Positions 1 through 7,072 of a DNA stretch of 16,121 bases are shown here, piece by piece (position 1 is the first letter of the stretch; each line of letters starts with the position of its first letter). Source of the DNA: an uncultured bacterium (GTDB lineage: Bacteria > Patescibacteriota > Minisyncoccia > Phycocordibacterales > UBA9973); the NCBI GenBank assembly GCA_903854645.1, contig CAINWY010000075.1, forward strand, positions 1-16,121, in the 5' to 3' direction. The position numbers and the translations under genes are program-made. The notes beneath the pieces are model-generated. The model worked only from the letters and a program-made list of their open reading frames with translations, was not told the DNA's origin and searched no databases.

Positions 1-34
1 ATATCGTGGTCTAGCGTTATTCATTTTAATTAAG

Positions 35-40
35 TATAAT
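35..40 (+). promoter_or_regulatory. Possible -10 box upstream of the Wzy-like gene
   Basis: A perfect TATAAT lies 38 bases before the ATG at 79, with no convincing -35 box. A second candidate, TATAAA at 68-73, ends five bases before the ATG and would give a nearly leaderless message. The sequence alone does not decide between them. The upstream context is cut off by the window start. Confidence 0.35.
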
Positions 41-78
41 ATATTTATTAGTAATCATTAGTAACATTATAAAAAAAT

Positions 79-2454
79 ATGGAATCAAAAAGAATTGAAT
101 TTTTTAATAAATTGTCGTTTGTAACATTATTAGCCACATTATTTTTGTCACTGTTTTTCTTCATACCTTATGTACCTGTAACACTAGAGGCTAGTAAGGG
201 TTTTCTACTTTCAGTAGGAACAACACTTTCAGTTTTCTTTTGGTTGATTGCACGTCTTGGTGAGGGTAAATTCAGAATTCCCAAAGACAGATTGATACTT
301 TACGCGGGTATCATACCACTTGTATTTTTGGTATCATCCTTTTTCTCTTCATCTCTTTACATCTCTTTATTTGGTAGTGGATTTGAAATGGGCACCTTTG
401 GCTCAATGTTGATTCTATATGTAATATTCTTCTTGTCATCGATGTATTTTCAATCAGAGGAGCGCCTCTGGTACTTCTTTAAGGCTTTATTCTTAGGAGC
501 ATTAATACTTTCAGTTTTTGAATTACTCAATATGTTTATTGGATTTGGACGTTTCTTTCCAGGTCTTTTACAGGGTATATCCTCAGGTAATCTTGTAGGG
601 AGTTGGAATAATTTTGCCCTATTATTCGGTTTGATACTTTTATTATGCCTATTTTCTATAGAGTTTTTAAAGGTTACTCGCATTTATTTAATTTTAGAAT
701 ATTTTTTATTGGTTTCCGCTATATTCTTTTTGGTTATTATAAATATTCCGTTAGTTTGGTTGTTAGTAGGCATATTTTCAATAATTATATTTGTTTATAG
801 TGTTTCAATTCAACATGCGGGTATTCACATCGTTCACGGCGGAGGAGATAAAAAGAGATTTCCATTCGTATCACTAATCGTTGTATTTCTGTGTCTTTCA
901 TTCATGATAGGAAGTAATTCACTTGGAGGTTTAATTTCCAGATATGTAAATCTTTCAAGTCCTGAAGTTAGACCATCAATTGTAACAACAGGTGAAATTG
1001 CATTGAAATCATTCAAACATAATCCTTTATTTGGAACAGGTCCAAATACATTCGGGCTAGACTGGTCTCTATGGCAACCAAAGGAAATAACTCAAACAAT
1101 ATTTTGGAACTCTGACTTTACCAGTGGATATAGTACATTATCTACTTTTGTAGTAACAACGGGAGTAATTGGACTATTATCGTGGCTATTATTCCTCGCC
1201 GTCTTTGTTATGAGAGGAGTTCAGTCTATGCGTGTAGCCTTAAAAGATCCACTTTCTAATTACTTCATAATGACTACCTTCATGATATCTTTGTATTCAT
1301 GGATAACATTTATAATATATACACCAAATATTATAATGCTCATGTTGGCATTTTCGTCTAGTGGTATTCTGATTGGTATATTAGTATATAAGGATGTCGT
1401 TAAAGTTAAGGAGTATTCTTTCCTAGATGATCCAAGGAATAGTTTCTTTGCCATTCTCTCATTAATGGTTCTAATGATTGCAACTTTATCCGTTACTTAT
1501 CTTTATGTTGAAAAGTTTACCTCAGTAATATATTTTTCAAAGGGATTAAACGCAAGCAATACAATTGAGTCACTTGCTGCTTCTGAAAAAATGCTGGTAA
1601 ATGCGATTTCATTAGATAAAAATGATGTTTATTATCGCACACTTTCACAGGTATATATTGCAGAAATAGGCGTTCTCGTTAACGATGAGAAAATATCAAA
1701 AGATGTATTAAAGACTAATCTTCAGCAATTAATTAATTATGCACAAAATGCTGCTACATTGGCTGTGAGTCAAAATCCAAAGCAGTATCTAAACTATGTA
1801 AATCTAGCAAATGTTTATGCTTCACTTGTTCCTCTTGGTGTTGAGAATAGCTTTGAGAGTGCTATGAGTTCATATGCTAAAGCACAGGAACTCGCACCCA
1901 ATAATCCATCAATTATTTTAGCAAAAGCTCAGCTCGAAATAATAAATAAGAATAATGATGAAGCTCGCAAGTTAATAAGCCAAGCATTAGAACTCAAATT
2001 AAATTATTCTGACGCAACTATATTATTGGCTCAAATTGAATCAAATGAAGGTAATATACCAGCTGCTATAAAGCAACTAGAGCGTTCTGTTCAATTAAAT
2101 CCAAATGATTCTACTATTTATTTCCGTCTTGGTTTGTTGAGATACAATAATTCAAGCTATGCTGAAGCGGTAGGTGCATTCGAACAAGCAGTCATAATTG
2201 ATACGAACTACTTGAATGCACGTTATTATTTGGGTCTGTCATATCAGAAGGTAGGACGAACTGGAGAAGCATTAATTCAGTATAAAATCTTAAGTAAGAT
2301 TTTACCTGATAATGAGGATGTTAAAAATGCGATTGAGTCACTGTCTAACTTTCCTGAATCAGCTATACCTGCAGTAGATACAACACCAACTGCACCTACA
2401 AAAGCTGTAATAGTACCAGCTACGAAAGATACAAAGTTACCAGCAAAAAATTAA
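79..2454 (+). CDS. O-antigen ligase/Wzy-family membrane protein with C-terminal TPR domain
   Basis: This 791-residue protein is a polytopic membrane protein fused to a helical repeat domain. Residues about 10-480 hold roughly ten or more hydrophobic segments. The Wzy_C-type signature (GTGPNTFG near residue 319, then a loop and VVTTGVIGLLSW) is typical of O-antigen ligases, polymerases and PglL-like oligosaccharyltransferases. Residues about 510-755 carry several tetratricopeptide repeats, for example around YAKAQELAPNNPS, AIKQLERSVQLNPND and AVGAFEQAVIIDTNYLNARY. A short tail rich in Pro, Thr, Ala and Lys follows. Such proteins move lipid-linked glycans onto an acceptor at the outer face of the membrane, and the TPR part probably binds the acceptor or a partner. 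murJ follows after 15 bases, which suggests co-transcription. The substrate cannot be read from the sequence. There is no Shine-Dalgarno at the ATG. Confidence 0.85.
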   Translation: MESKRIEFFNKLSFVTLLATLFLSLFFFIPYVPVTLEASKGFLLSVGTTLSVFFWLIARLGEGKFRIPKDRLILYAGIIPLVFLVSSFFSSSLYISLFGSGFEMGTFGSMLILYVIFFLSSMYFQSEERLWYFFKALFLGALILSVFELLNMFIGFGRFFPGLLQGISSGNLVGSWNNFALLFGLILLLCLFSIEFLKVTRIYLILEYFLLVSAIFFLVIINIPLVWLLVGIFSIIIFVYSVSIQHAGIHIVHGGGDKKRFPFVSLIVVFLCLSFMIGSNSLGGLISRYVNLSSPEVRPSIVTTGEIALKSFKHNPLFGTGPNTFGLDWSLWQPKEITQTIFWNSDFTSGYSTLSTFVVTTGVIGLLSWLLFLAVFVMRGVQSMRVALKDPLSNYFIMTTFMISLYSWITFIIYTPNIIMLMLAFSSSGILIGILVYKDVVKVKEYSFLDDPRNSFFAILSLMVLMIATLSVTYLYVEKFTSVIYFSKGLNASNTIESLAASEKMLVNAISLDKNDVYYRTLSQVYIAEIGVLVNDEKISKDVLKTNLQQLINYAQNAATLAVSQNPKQYLNYVNLANVYASLVPLGVENSFESAMSSYAKAQELAPNNPSIILAKAQLEIINKNNDEARKLISQALELKLNYSDATILLAQIESNEGNIPAAIKQLERSVQLNPNDSTIYFRLGLLRYNNSSYAEAVGAFEQAVIIDTNYLNARYYLGLSYQKVGRTGEALIQYKILSKILPDNEDVKNAIESLSNFPESAIPAVDTTPTAPTKAVIVPATKDTKLPAKN

Positions 2455-2469
2455 TTGTAGCTAGAATCA

Positions 2470-4152
2470 ATGCCTAAAAAGATTCTATCTTTCTTCAATA
2501 AAGAATTTAATGGGATAAACGAAGCCGCCTTATTACTTGGCGGTTTCGCTTTTCTCTCTCAAATTTTGGGGCTTATTCGTGATAGAACATTGGCGAGTAT
2601 GATAGGTGCTGGCCCCACTCTTGATGTTTATTATGCAGCTTTTCGTATTCCTGATTTCATATATATATCGATTGCATCTCTTGCTTCTGTGACTGTACTA
2701 CTTCCTTTTTTGATAGAAAAAATAAAAGGAGATGATAAAAGTAAAGCCCGTTTATTTTTAGATAACATATTTAGTGCCTATATGTTATTTATGGTAATAA
2801 TAAGTTTAATAGTGGCCTTTTTAATGCCTTATATTGCTCACTATATTGCTCCTGGTTTTTCAGAACAACAACTAGCGTCTTTAGTAGTCACAAGCCGTAT
2901 AATGCTCCTATCACCAATATTTATTGGATTTTCGAATTTGATTGGTTCTGTCACTCAATTATTTAGAAACTTTTTTATATTTTCATTATCACCAATATTT
3001 TATAATGTTGGAATTCTGTTTGGCATCATTTATTTTTATCCAATTTTTGGTGTTTATGGTTTAGCATATGGGGTTATACTCGGTGCTATATTGCATTTAT
3101 GTGTACAGATTCCAGTTGTAGTTAGTCATGGCTTATTCCCCAAAATTACATTTAAAATAAACTGGCTTGAAATATATAGTGTTACCAAATTATCTATCCC
3201 TAGAACACTTGCACTCTCGTGTAACAGCTTGGCGTTCATTTTTCTTATTGCTATGGCTTCAACATTAAAAGAAGGGTCTATCTCTCTTTTTACGTTTTCA
3301 TTTAATTTACAGTCTGTACCAGTGGGTATTATAGGGATTTCTTATTCAGTTGCTGCATTTCCAATGTTGGTAAAATCTTTTTCTCTCAAAGATATGGATA
3401 ATTTTACAGGAAATATAATAGGAGCCGCAAGACAGATAATTTTCTGGTCTCTTCCGGTTATTTCTTTAATTATTGTTTTAAGAGCGCAGATTATACGTGT
3501 AGTATTGGGAGCCAATACCTTTAGTTGGGCAGATACTAGACTGACTGCTGCGGCAGTAGCATTATTTATAATTTCTCTAGCATCACAGAGCCTGGTTCTG
3601 CTTTTTGTAAGAGGTTATTATGCAGCATCTAAAACAAAAAAGCCGCTTGTCATAAATATATTTTCTTCGATTATGATAATTGTATTTGCTTATATATTAT
3701 TGTATATATTTAAAACGCATCCCTATACCCTTGATTTCATCGAAGGTATTCTTCGTGTGAGAGACGTGCCAGGGACTATAATGCTGGCGCTTCCTATTGC
3801 TTATGCGTTAGGCTCACTTCTGAATTTCTTTCTAATCTGGATGATGTTTAAAAAAGATTTTTTGCATGAGAGAGGAACCATGCTCTATAAAACATTTTTC
3901 CAAAGCCTTACAAGTGCTTTTTGTATGGGTTTCTTTAGTTATGTTTCTCTTAATTTGTTTAGTAATATATTTAATTTGAATACATTCATAGGAATCTTCC
4001 TTCAGGGTTTAATTTCAGGTTTAATCGGAATATGTTCTGGAATAATTGTATTGTATCTATTCAAAAATAAAGAGTTCTTGGATATATTAAAGACCCTCAG
4101 CCATAAATTCTCAAATAATAGAATTGTAGTTCCAGAGCAAGCAGAACTATAA
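2470..4152 (+). CDS. murJ: Lipid II flippase MurJ (MviN)
   Basis: This 560-residue polytopic membrane protein of the MOP/MviN superfamily flips lipid II across the cytoplasmic membrane for peptidoglycan synthesis. The N-terminal signature is clear: AALLLGGFAFLSQILGLIRDR followed by a conserved DVYYAAFRIPD stretch around residues 50-62. About fourteen hydrophobic segments follow, with VPVGIIGISYSVAAFPMLV in the middle, as in MurJ. Length is normal, perhaps slightly long. The start at 2470 fits the family N-terminus. It lies 15 bases after the Wzy-like gene and has no Shine-Dalgarno, so it is probably co-transcribed with it. TAGAAT sits just two bases before the ATG, too close for a normal leaderless start. 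A 9-bp hairpin covers codons 18-26. Peptidoglycan genes murE and murD also lie in the window. Confidence 0.93.
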   Translation: MPKKILSFFNKEFNGINEAALLLGGFAFLSQILGLIRDRTLASMIGAGPTLDVYYAAFRIPDFIYISIASLASVTVLLPFLIEKIKGDDKSKARLFLDNIFSAYMLFMVIISLIVAFLMPYIAHYIAPGFSEQQLASLVVTSRIMLLSPIFIGFSNLIGSVTQLFRNFFIFSLSPIFYNVGILFGIIYFYPIFGVYGLAYGVILGAILHLCVQIPVVVSHGLFPKITFKINWLEIYSVTKLSIPRTLALSCNSLAFIFLIAMASTLKEGSISLFTFSFNLQSVPVGIIGISYSVAAFPMLVKSFSLKDMDNFTGNIIGAARQIIFWSLPVISLIIVLRAQIIRVVLGANTFSWADTRLTAAAVALFIISLASQSLVLLFVRGYYAASKTKKPLVINIFSSIMIIVFAYILLYIFKTHPYTLDFIEGILRVRDVPGTIMLALPIAYALGSLLNFFLIWMMFKKDFLHERGTMLYKTFFQSLTSAFCMGFFSYVSLNLFSNIFNLNTFIGIFLQGLISGLIGICSGIIVLYLFKNKEFLDILKTLSHKFSNNRIVVPEQAEL

Positions 4153-4175
4153 TCCTTTGATTTTAAAGCTTTTTT

Positions 4176-4184
4176 TGCTAGTAT
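4176..4184 (+). promoter_or_regulatory. Extended -10 promoter of lepA, leaderless layout
   Basis: TGC-TAGTAT-AAGATT-ATG: an extended -10 element whose hexamer ends six bases before the ATG at 4191, so the expected transcription start is the A of the start codon. It sits in the 38-base gap after murJ, and no Shine-Dalgarno is present. The hexamer matches TATAAT at four of six positions. Confidence 0.5.
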
Positions 4185-4190
4185 AAGATT

Positions 4191-6020
4191 ATGCAGAACA
4201 TCAAGAATATAAGAAATTTCTCTATTATTGCCCATATTGATCACGGCAAGAGTACTTTGGCAGATAGAATGCTTGAAGTAACAGGTACAATAGAAAAAAG
4301 GAAAATGAAGGACCAAGTTCTGGACTCAATGGAGCTAGAAAGGGAAAGGGGTATTACAATTAAAATGCAGCCCGTTCGAATGAATTACTCCTTAAATAAG
4401 GAAGATTATGTTTTAAACTTAATTGACACCCCAGGGCACATAGACTTCTCTTATGAAGTATCTCGTGCATTAAAGGCTGTAGAAGGCTCAATATTGCTTA
4501 TAGACGCGACTCAAGGAATACAAGCACAAACTCTGACTACTTTGCAGATGGCTCGTGATGGAGGGCTCGTGTTGATACCAGTTTTGTCTAAAGTGGATTC
4601 TCCATTAGCGATGGTTGATGAAGTTCGGATGGAAGTAGCTGTACTTTTAGATATTGATCCAGACTCCATAATGCTTGTTTCTGGCAAGACGGGTCAGGGC
4701 GTCAGTGCATTATTAGAAGAGATAATAAATAGGATTCCACCACCACATCATTCAGATTTTGATAGCACTAAAACAGATGGTGCTCAAGCTTTAGTTTTTG
4801 ATTTTAAATATGATAATCATAGAGGCGTAATAGTTTATGTACGAGTAGTAGAAGGAGAATTTAAAAAAGGGGAATCACTTTTATTTGCAGTCTCATCTGA
4901 GAAATTTATATCTCTCGAAGTAGGTACTTTTTCACCCGAAGAGGAGCCTAGAGAAAAAATTGCGACGGGAGAAATTGGATATATAATTACTGGGATTAAA
5001 AAGCCCGGCATAGCATCCGTTGGTGACACAATTACCTATTTGAAGAAACCAGCCCAAGCTCTCCCTGGATATATGAACCCCAAACCAGTAGTATGGGCTT
5101 CTGTGTATCCTGAAAGTCAGGATGATTTTCCGAATTTGAAGCAAGCTCTGGGGCGTCTTCGTTTATCAGATTCATCGTTTTCTTATGAGGAGGAATCTTC
5201 TGGTTCATTGGGTAGAGGATTTAGATGTGGATTTCTTGGTATGTTACACTTGGAAATAATTGCAGAGAGACTAAATCGTGAATTTGATTTGGAACTGATA
5301 GTGACTATGCCATCTATTACATACAAGGTAACAGTTAGAAACGGCAAGGAAGAAACGATTTATTCACCGCATCTTTTCCCCGATGATGGAAATGTAATGA
5401 AAGTGCTCGAACCATGGGTAAATGTAAAGATAATAACTCCATCCATTTACATGAGTTCATTAATGCCATTTCTATACGACCATGAAGGAATAATTAAATC
5501 CACAGATAATTTTGGGGACAATAGATCGACTATCGACCTAGAGATGCCTCTTCGTGAACTAATGAGAAACTTTTTTGATGATATGAAAAGTATAACATCA
5601 GGATATGCATCTATCTCTTATGAAATAGGAGAATATAAAGAGGCGGACGTAGTCCGTATGGATATTATAGTCGCAAACGAAGTAATGCCCGCTTTCTCTA
5701 GAGTAGTATCGAGAAGAAGAGTAGAAGAAGAAGCAAAGAGCCAGGTAGAAAAATTACATAAAATTATTCCAAGACAGCAATTTGCTTTTAAGATTCAGGC
5801 GAAAGCTTTGGGGCGTATTATATCCTCAGAAGGTGTGTCCGCTTTTCGTAAGGATGTATTAATGCATGGAAGTAAGGTTGTAGGAGGAGGGGATGTGAGT
5901 CGTAAAAAGAAGCTATTAGAGAAGCAAAAAAGAGGGAAGAAGAGAATGCAGTCAAACGCAAAAATAAACATCTCTCATGATGTATTCTTAAAGATGATGC
6001 GTAGTAGCAATGATAAGTAA
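4191..6020 (+). CDS. lepA: Elongation factor 4 (LepA), ribosome-bound GTPase
   Basis: At 609 residues this is full length for LepA/EF4, a translational GTPase that acts on the ribosome during initiation or back-translocation. It opens with NIRNFSIIAHIDHGKSTLADR (P-loop G1 at residues 14-21), followed by RERGITIK (G2, about 51-58) and DTPGH (G3, 79-83). The G4 motif, normally NKID, reads SKVD at 133-136. SGKTGQGV gives G5. LepA-specific parts follow: GRGFRCGFLGMLHLEI in the domain III region, and a C-terminal domain with GSKVVGGGDVSRKKKLLEKQKRGKKRM close to the end. The ATG at 4191 matches the family start. It is transcribed from its own putative leaderless promoter after murJ and is the last gene of this plus-strand block. 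Confidence 0.96.
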   Translation: MQNIKNIRNFSIIAHIDHGKSTLADRMLEVTGTIEKRKMKDQVLDSMELERERGITIKMQPVRMNYSLNKEDYVLNLIDTPGHIDFSYEVSRALKAVEGSILLIDATQGIQAQTLTTLQMARDGGLVLIPVLSKVDSPLAMVDEVRMEVAVLLDIDPDSIMLVSGKTGQGVSALLEEIINRIPPPHHSDFDSTKTDGAQALVFDFKYDNHRGVIVYVRVVEGEFKKGESLLFAVSSEKFISLEVGTFSPEEEPREKIATGEIGYIITGIKKPGIASVGDTITYLKKPAQALPGYMNPKPVVWASVYPESQDDFPNLKQALGRLRLSDSSFSYEEESSGSLGRGFRCGFLGMLHLEIIAERLNREFDLELIVTMPSITYKVTVRNGKEETIYSPHLFPDDGNVMKVLEPWVNVKIITPSIYMSSLMPFLYDHEGIIKSTDNFGDNRSTIDLEMPLRELMRNFFDDMKSITSGYASISYEIGEYKEADVVRMDIIVANEVMPAFSRVVSRRRVEEEAKSQVEKLHKIIPRQQFAFKIQAKALGRIISSEGVSAFRKDVLMHGSKVVGGGDVSRKKKLLEKQKRGKKRMQSNAKINISHDVFLKMMRSSNDK

Positions 6021-6021
6021 T

Positions 6022-6061
6022 TGATATTACTTAAATAACACTGGTAGATAGAGTAATATCA
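6022..6061. repeat. Perfect 10-bp inverted repeat after lepA
   Basis: Arms TGATATTACT (6022-6031) and AGTAATATCA (6052-6061) are perfect complements separated by 20 bases. The repeat starts two bases after the lepA stop and covers the 3' end of the convergent 36-residue gene. No T-run follows on either strand, so it is not a standard intrinsic terminator. It could be a weak convergent terminator or an mRNA 3'-end stabiliser. Confidence 0.5.
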
Positions 6062-6137
6062 TACTGATTATTACCAATATTGAGACTACAGCGAAAACCT
6101 TCTCTATACGTTTTTTATTTTTTTGCTCGAAAATCAT
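6027..6137 (-). CDS. 36-residue single-pass membrane peptide, unknown function
   Basis: On the minus strand an ATG at 6137 opens 36 codons ending in TAA. The peptide starts MIFEQKNKKRIEKVF, a charged, Lys-rich head, and continues into a hydrophobic run at about residues 14-35 (VVSILVIISMILLYLPV) with a final Lys. This is a typical positive-inside single-helix membrane protein. I do not recognise a named family. Support comes from its start: TGC-TATTAT-TATAGC-ATG, the same extended -10 plus six bases plus ATG layout seen at lepA, cmk, tsaD and valS. It diverges from the FtsB-like gene, converges on lepA (6-base gap), and fills a stretch that otherwise has no gene. Its small size leaves real doubt. 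Confidence 0.6.
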   Translation of the reverse strand: MIFEQKNKKRIEKVFAVVSILVIISMILLYLPVLFK

Positions 6138-6145
6138 GCTATAAT
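6137..6145 (+). promoter_or_regulatory. Extended -10 promoter of the FtsB-like gene
   Basis: TGC-TATAAT is a consensus extended -10 element. A start about seven bases downstream would leave a leader of only about seven bases before the ATG at 6159. It overlaps the divergent promoter for the minus-strand peptide; both are generated by one palindrome, with arms ATGCTAT (6136-6142) and ATAGCAT (6147-6153). Confidence 0.6.
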
Positions 6146-6152
6146 AATAGCA
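6144..6152 (-). promoter_or_regulatory. Leaderless extended -10 promoter of the 36-residue gene
   Basis: Read on the minus strand this is TGC-TATTAT, then TATAGC, then ATG at 6137. The six-base gap places the transcription start on the A of ATG. It overlaps the plus-strand promoter of the FtsB-like gene, so the two polymerases would compete for the same site. Confidence 0.5.
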
Positions 6153-6158
6153 TTAAAT

Positions 6159-6560
6159 ATGGCCGAATTCAATAGGAAAAATACATATAATTTTTGGCAC
6201 TCTCCATTGGCATTGATAGTCCTTTTTTGCATTTTAGCTTTATTTTCATATAATATAATAGGTTTAATAGAAAAAGGGAATGAAACTGCAAGAAAAAAGG
6301 AATTAATATTGGCGAATATTGAATCTCTTCGAAAAAGAGAGGCCAGTATAACTTCAGATATTAATAAGTTAAAAACTGATGAGGGTGTAGAAGAAACAAT
6401 AAGAGAAAAATATCAGGTAGCAAAGGAAGGTGAGAAAATGGTCGTTATAATTGATCCAGAAAATCAAAATACAATAGTGGATAAGGATATTGTGAATAAT
6501 CATAGTTTTTTAGGTTGGATAAAAAAACATTTAAAATCAATAATTGAAATGCGAGATTAG
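6159..6560 (+). CDS. FtsB/DivIC-like septum formation protein
   Basis: This is a 133-residue bitopic membrane protein of the septum formation initiator family (FtsB/DivIC), a scaffold linking the divisome to septal peptidoglycan synthesis. A short N-terminal cytoplasmic segment is followed by one membrane helix (about 15-37), a coiled coil (about 41-75), and the family's C-terminal pattern ETIREKYQVAKEGEKMVVII (78-97). I chose ATG 6159 over the upstream in-frame TTG at 6123, because the TTG lies before the consensus -10 box at 6140-6145 and would be outside the transcript. The last three codons (CGA GAT TAG) and the final G of the preceding ATG lie inside the tRNA-Gly gene, and the stop is formed by its bases 8-10. 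Which of FtsB, FtsL or DivIC it matches best cannot be settled here. Confidence 0.85.
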   Translation: MAEFNRKNTYNFWHSPLALIVLFCILALFSYNIIGLIEKGNETARKKELILANIESLRKREASITSDINKLKTDEGVEETIREKYQVAKEGEKMVVIIDPENQNTIVDKDIVNNHSFLGWIKKHLKSIIEMRD

Positions 6561-6621
6561 TTTAGTGGTAGAACTGGTGCTTCCCAAGCATCGGGCAGGG
6601 GTTCGATTCTCCTATCTCGCA
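6551..6621 (+). tRNA. tRNA-Gly (anticodon CCC)
   Basis: A full 71-base cloverleaf can be drawn. The acceptor GCGAGAT pairs with ATCTCGC (6614-6620), with discriminator A at 6621. The D stem is GTTT/GAAC. The anticodon stem GGTGC/GCATC encloses loop TTCCCAA, so the anticodon is CCC and reads GGG. The T stem AGGGG/CTCCT encloses TTCGATT. CCA is not encoded. The first ten bases are shared with the end of the FtsB-like gene, whose stop codon TAG is U8-A9-G10 of this tRNA. RNase P cutting would remove the stop codon from a joint transcript. Confidence 0.95.
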
Positions 6622-6689
6622 CATTGACCGAAGAGTCTTTTTATTGACTTGTGAGTATTCCGTGTCAATATTTGCATATTTTTTTATTC

Positions 6690-6698
6690 TGATATACT
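6690..6698 (+). promoter_or_regulatory. Extended -10 promoter of the glutaredoxin gene
   Basis: TGA-TATACT lies 65 bases before the ATG at 6764. Unlike its neighbours, this promoter predicts a real leader of about 59 bases, and the gene has a Shine-Dalgarno-like GGAAG at 6749-6753, ten bases before the ATG. The leader also holds a four-codon ATG-CCT-TTG-CAT-TAG reading frame at 6727-6741, of doubtful meaning. TTGACT at 6644-6649 is too far away to be its -35 box. Confidence 0.45.
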
Positions 6699-6763
6699 TA
6701 TAGAAGTTTAAAATTATTAATTAAAAATGCCTTTGCATTAGCATTGGCGGAAGAAAAATTATT

Positions 6764-7009
6764 ATGAAAAAAGTTACAGTCTACAGCACACCATCTTGTC
6801 ATTTTTGCCATATGGCAAAAGATTTCTTTAAAGAGAAAGGAGTAGAATTTGAAGATTTTGATGTTTCAAAAGATTTAGATAAAAGAAAAGAAATGTTAGA
6901 GAAGAGCGGACAAATGGGAGTACCAGTTATCATTATAGACAATAAGGATATAATTGTGGGTTTCAACAAGGGAGAGTTAGTAAAGGTTCTTGGAATAAAG
7001 GAGTCGTAA
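6764..7009 (+). CDS. Glutaredoxin/NrdH-like redox protein
   Basis: This 81-residue protein matches the glutaredoxin fold over its whole length: strand KVTVYSTPSC, active-site CxxC at residues 12-15 (CHFC), the cis-proline region GVPVI with Pro54, and the GF pair at 66-67 in the C-terminal half. Such small proteins reduce disulfides on client enzymes, using glutathione or thioredoxin reductase. Which donor is used cannot be told, since no reductase lies in the window. It is cytoplasmic, with no signal peptide. This is the one gene here with both a predicted long leader and a Shine-Dalgarno-like GGAAG, which contrasts with its leaderless neighbours. It lies between tRNA-Gly and the HTH/LAGLIDADG-like gene. 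Confidence 0.9.
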   Translation: MKKVTVYSTPSCHFCHMAKDFFKEKGVEFEDFDVSKDLDKRKEMLEKSGQMGVPVIIIDNKDIIVGFNKGELVKVLGIKES

Positions 7010-7031
7010 TATTTGAATAGAATAGTGATTC

Positions 7032-7063
7032 ATACCATAGAATATTTTACTGTTCTATGGTAT
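7032..7063. promoter_or_regulatory. 11-bp inverted repeat over the promoter, candidate operator
   Basis: Arms ATACCATAGAA (7032-7042) and TTCTATGGTAT (7053-7063) are perfect complements with a 10-base centre. The right arm contains the TGG and the first half of the -10 box of the downstream HTH gene. This is the usual place for a repressor operator. Arm centres are 21 bases apart, two helical turns, which fits a dimer bound on one face. Autoregulation by the HTH protein is inference. Confidence 0.55.
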
Positions 7064-7066
7064 AAT
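7058..7066 (+). promoter_or_regulatory. Leaderless extended -10 promoter of the HTH/LAGLIDADG-like gene
   Basis: TGG-TATAAT-CATTAT-ATG: a consensus extended -10 element six bases before the ATG at 7073. The transcription start should coincide with the start codon. There is no recognisable -35 box and no Shine-Dalgarno. Confidence 0.65.
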
Positions 7067-7072
7067 CATTAT

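Noticed and set aside
61..130. GTAACATTAT repeated 60 bases apart (61-70 and 121-130), and ATTAGTAA twice at 47-64
   Set aside because: Short AT-rich words recur by chance at this composition, and the second copy of the 10-mer is within codons of the Wzy-like protein.
450..683. Minus-strand 77-residue frame in the Wzy-like gene
   Set aside because: It is antisense to membrane-helix codons, which often give open frames; no start signal.
4002..4316. Minus-strand frame of 104 residues across the murJ/lepA junction
   Set aside because: It overlaps two clear genes in antisense, and its residue composition fits no protein family; it is a shadow frame.
6123..6158. TTG start extending the FtsB-like protein by 12 residues
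   Set aside because: The TTG lies before the consensus -10 box at 6140-6145; the ATG at 6159 gives the normal family N-terminus and lies downstream of the promoter.
6642..6670. 7-bp inverted repeat TATTGAC/GTCAATA between tRNA-Gly and the glutaredoxin gene
   Set aside because: The arms are short and AT-rich with a 15-base loop, and no T-run follows, so it is not supported as terminator or operator.
6727..6741. Four-codon leader frame before the glutaredoxin gene
   Set aside because: It is too short to distinguish from chance and shows no run of regulatory codons or attenuator hairpin.
7013..7072. Upstream in-frame start adding 20 residues to the HTH/LAGLIDADG-like protein
   Set aside because: It would place the operator-like repeat and the TGG-TATAAT promoter inside the gene.
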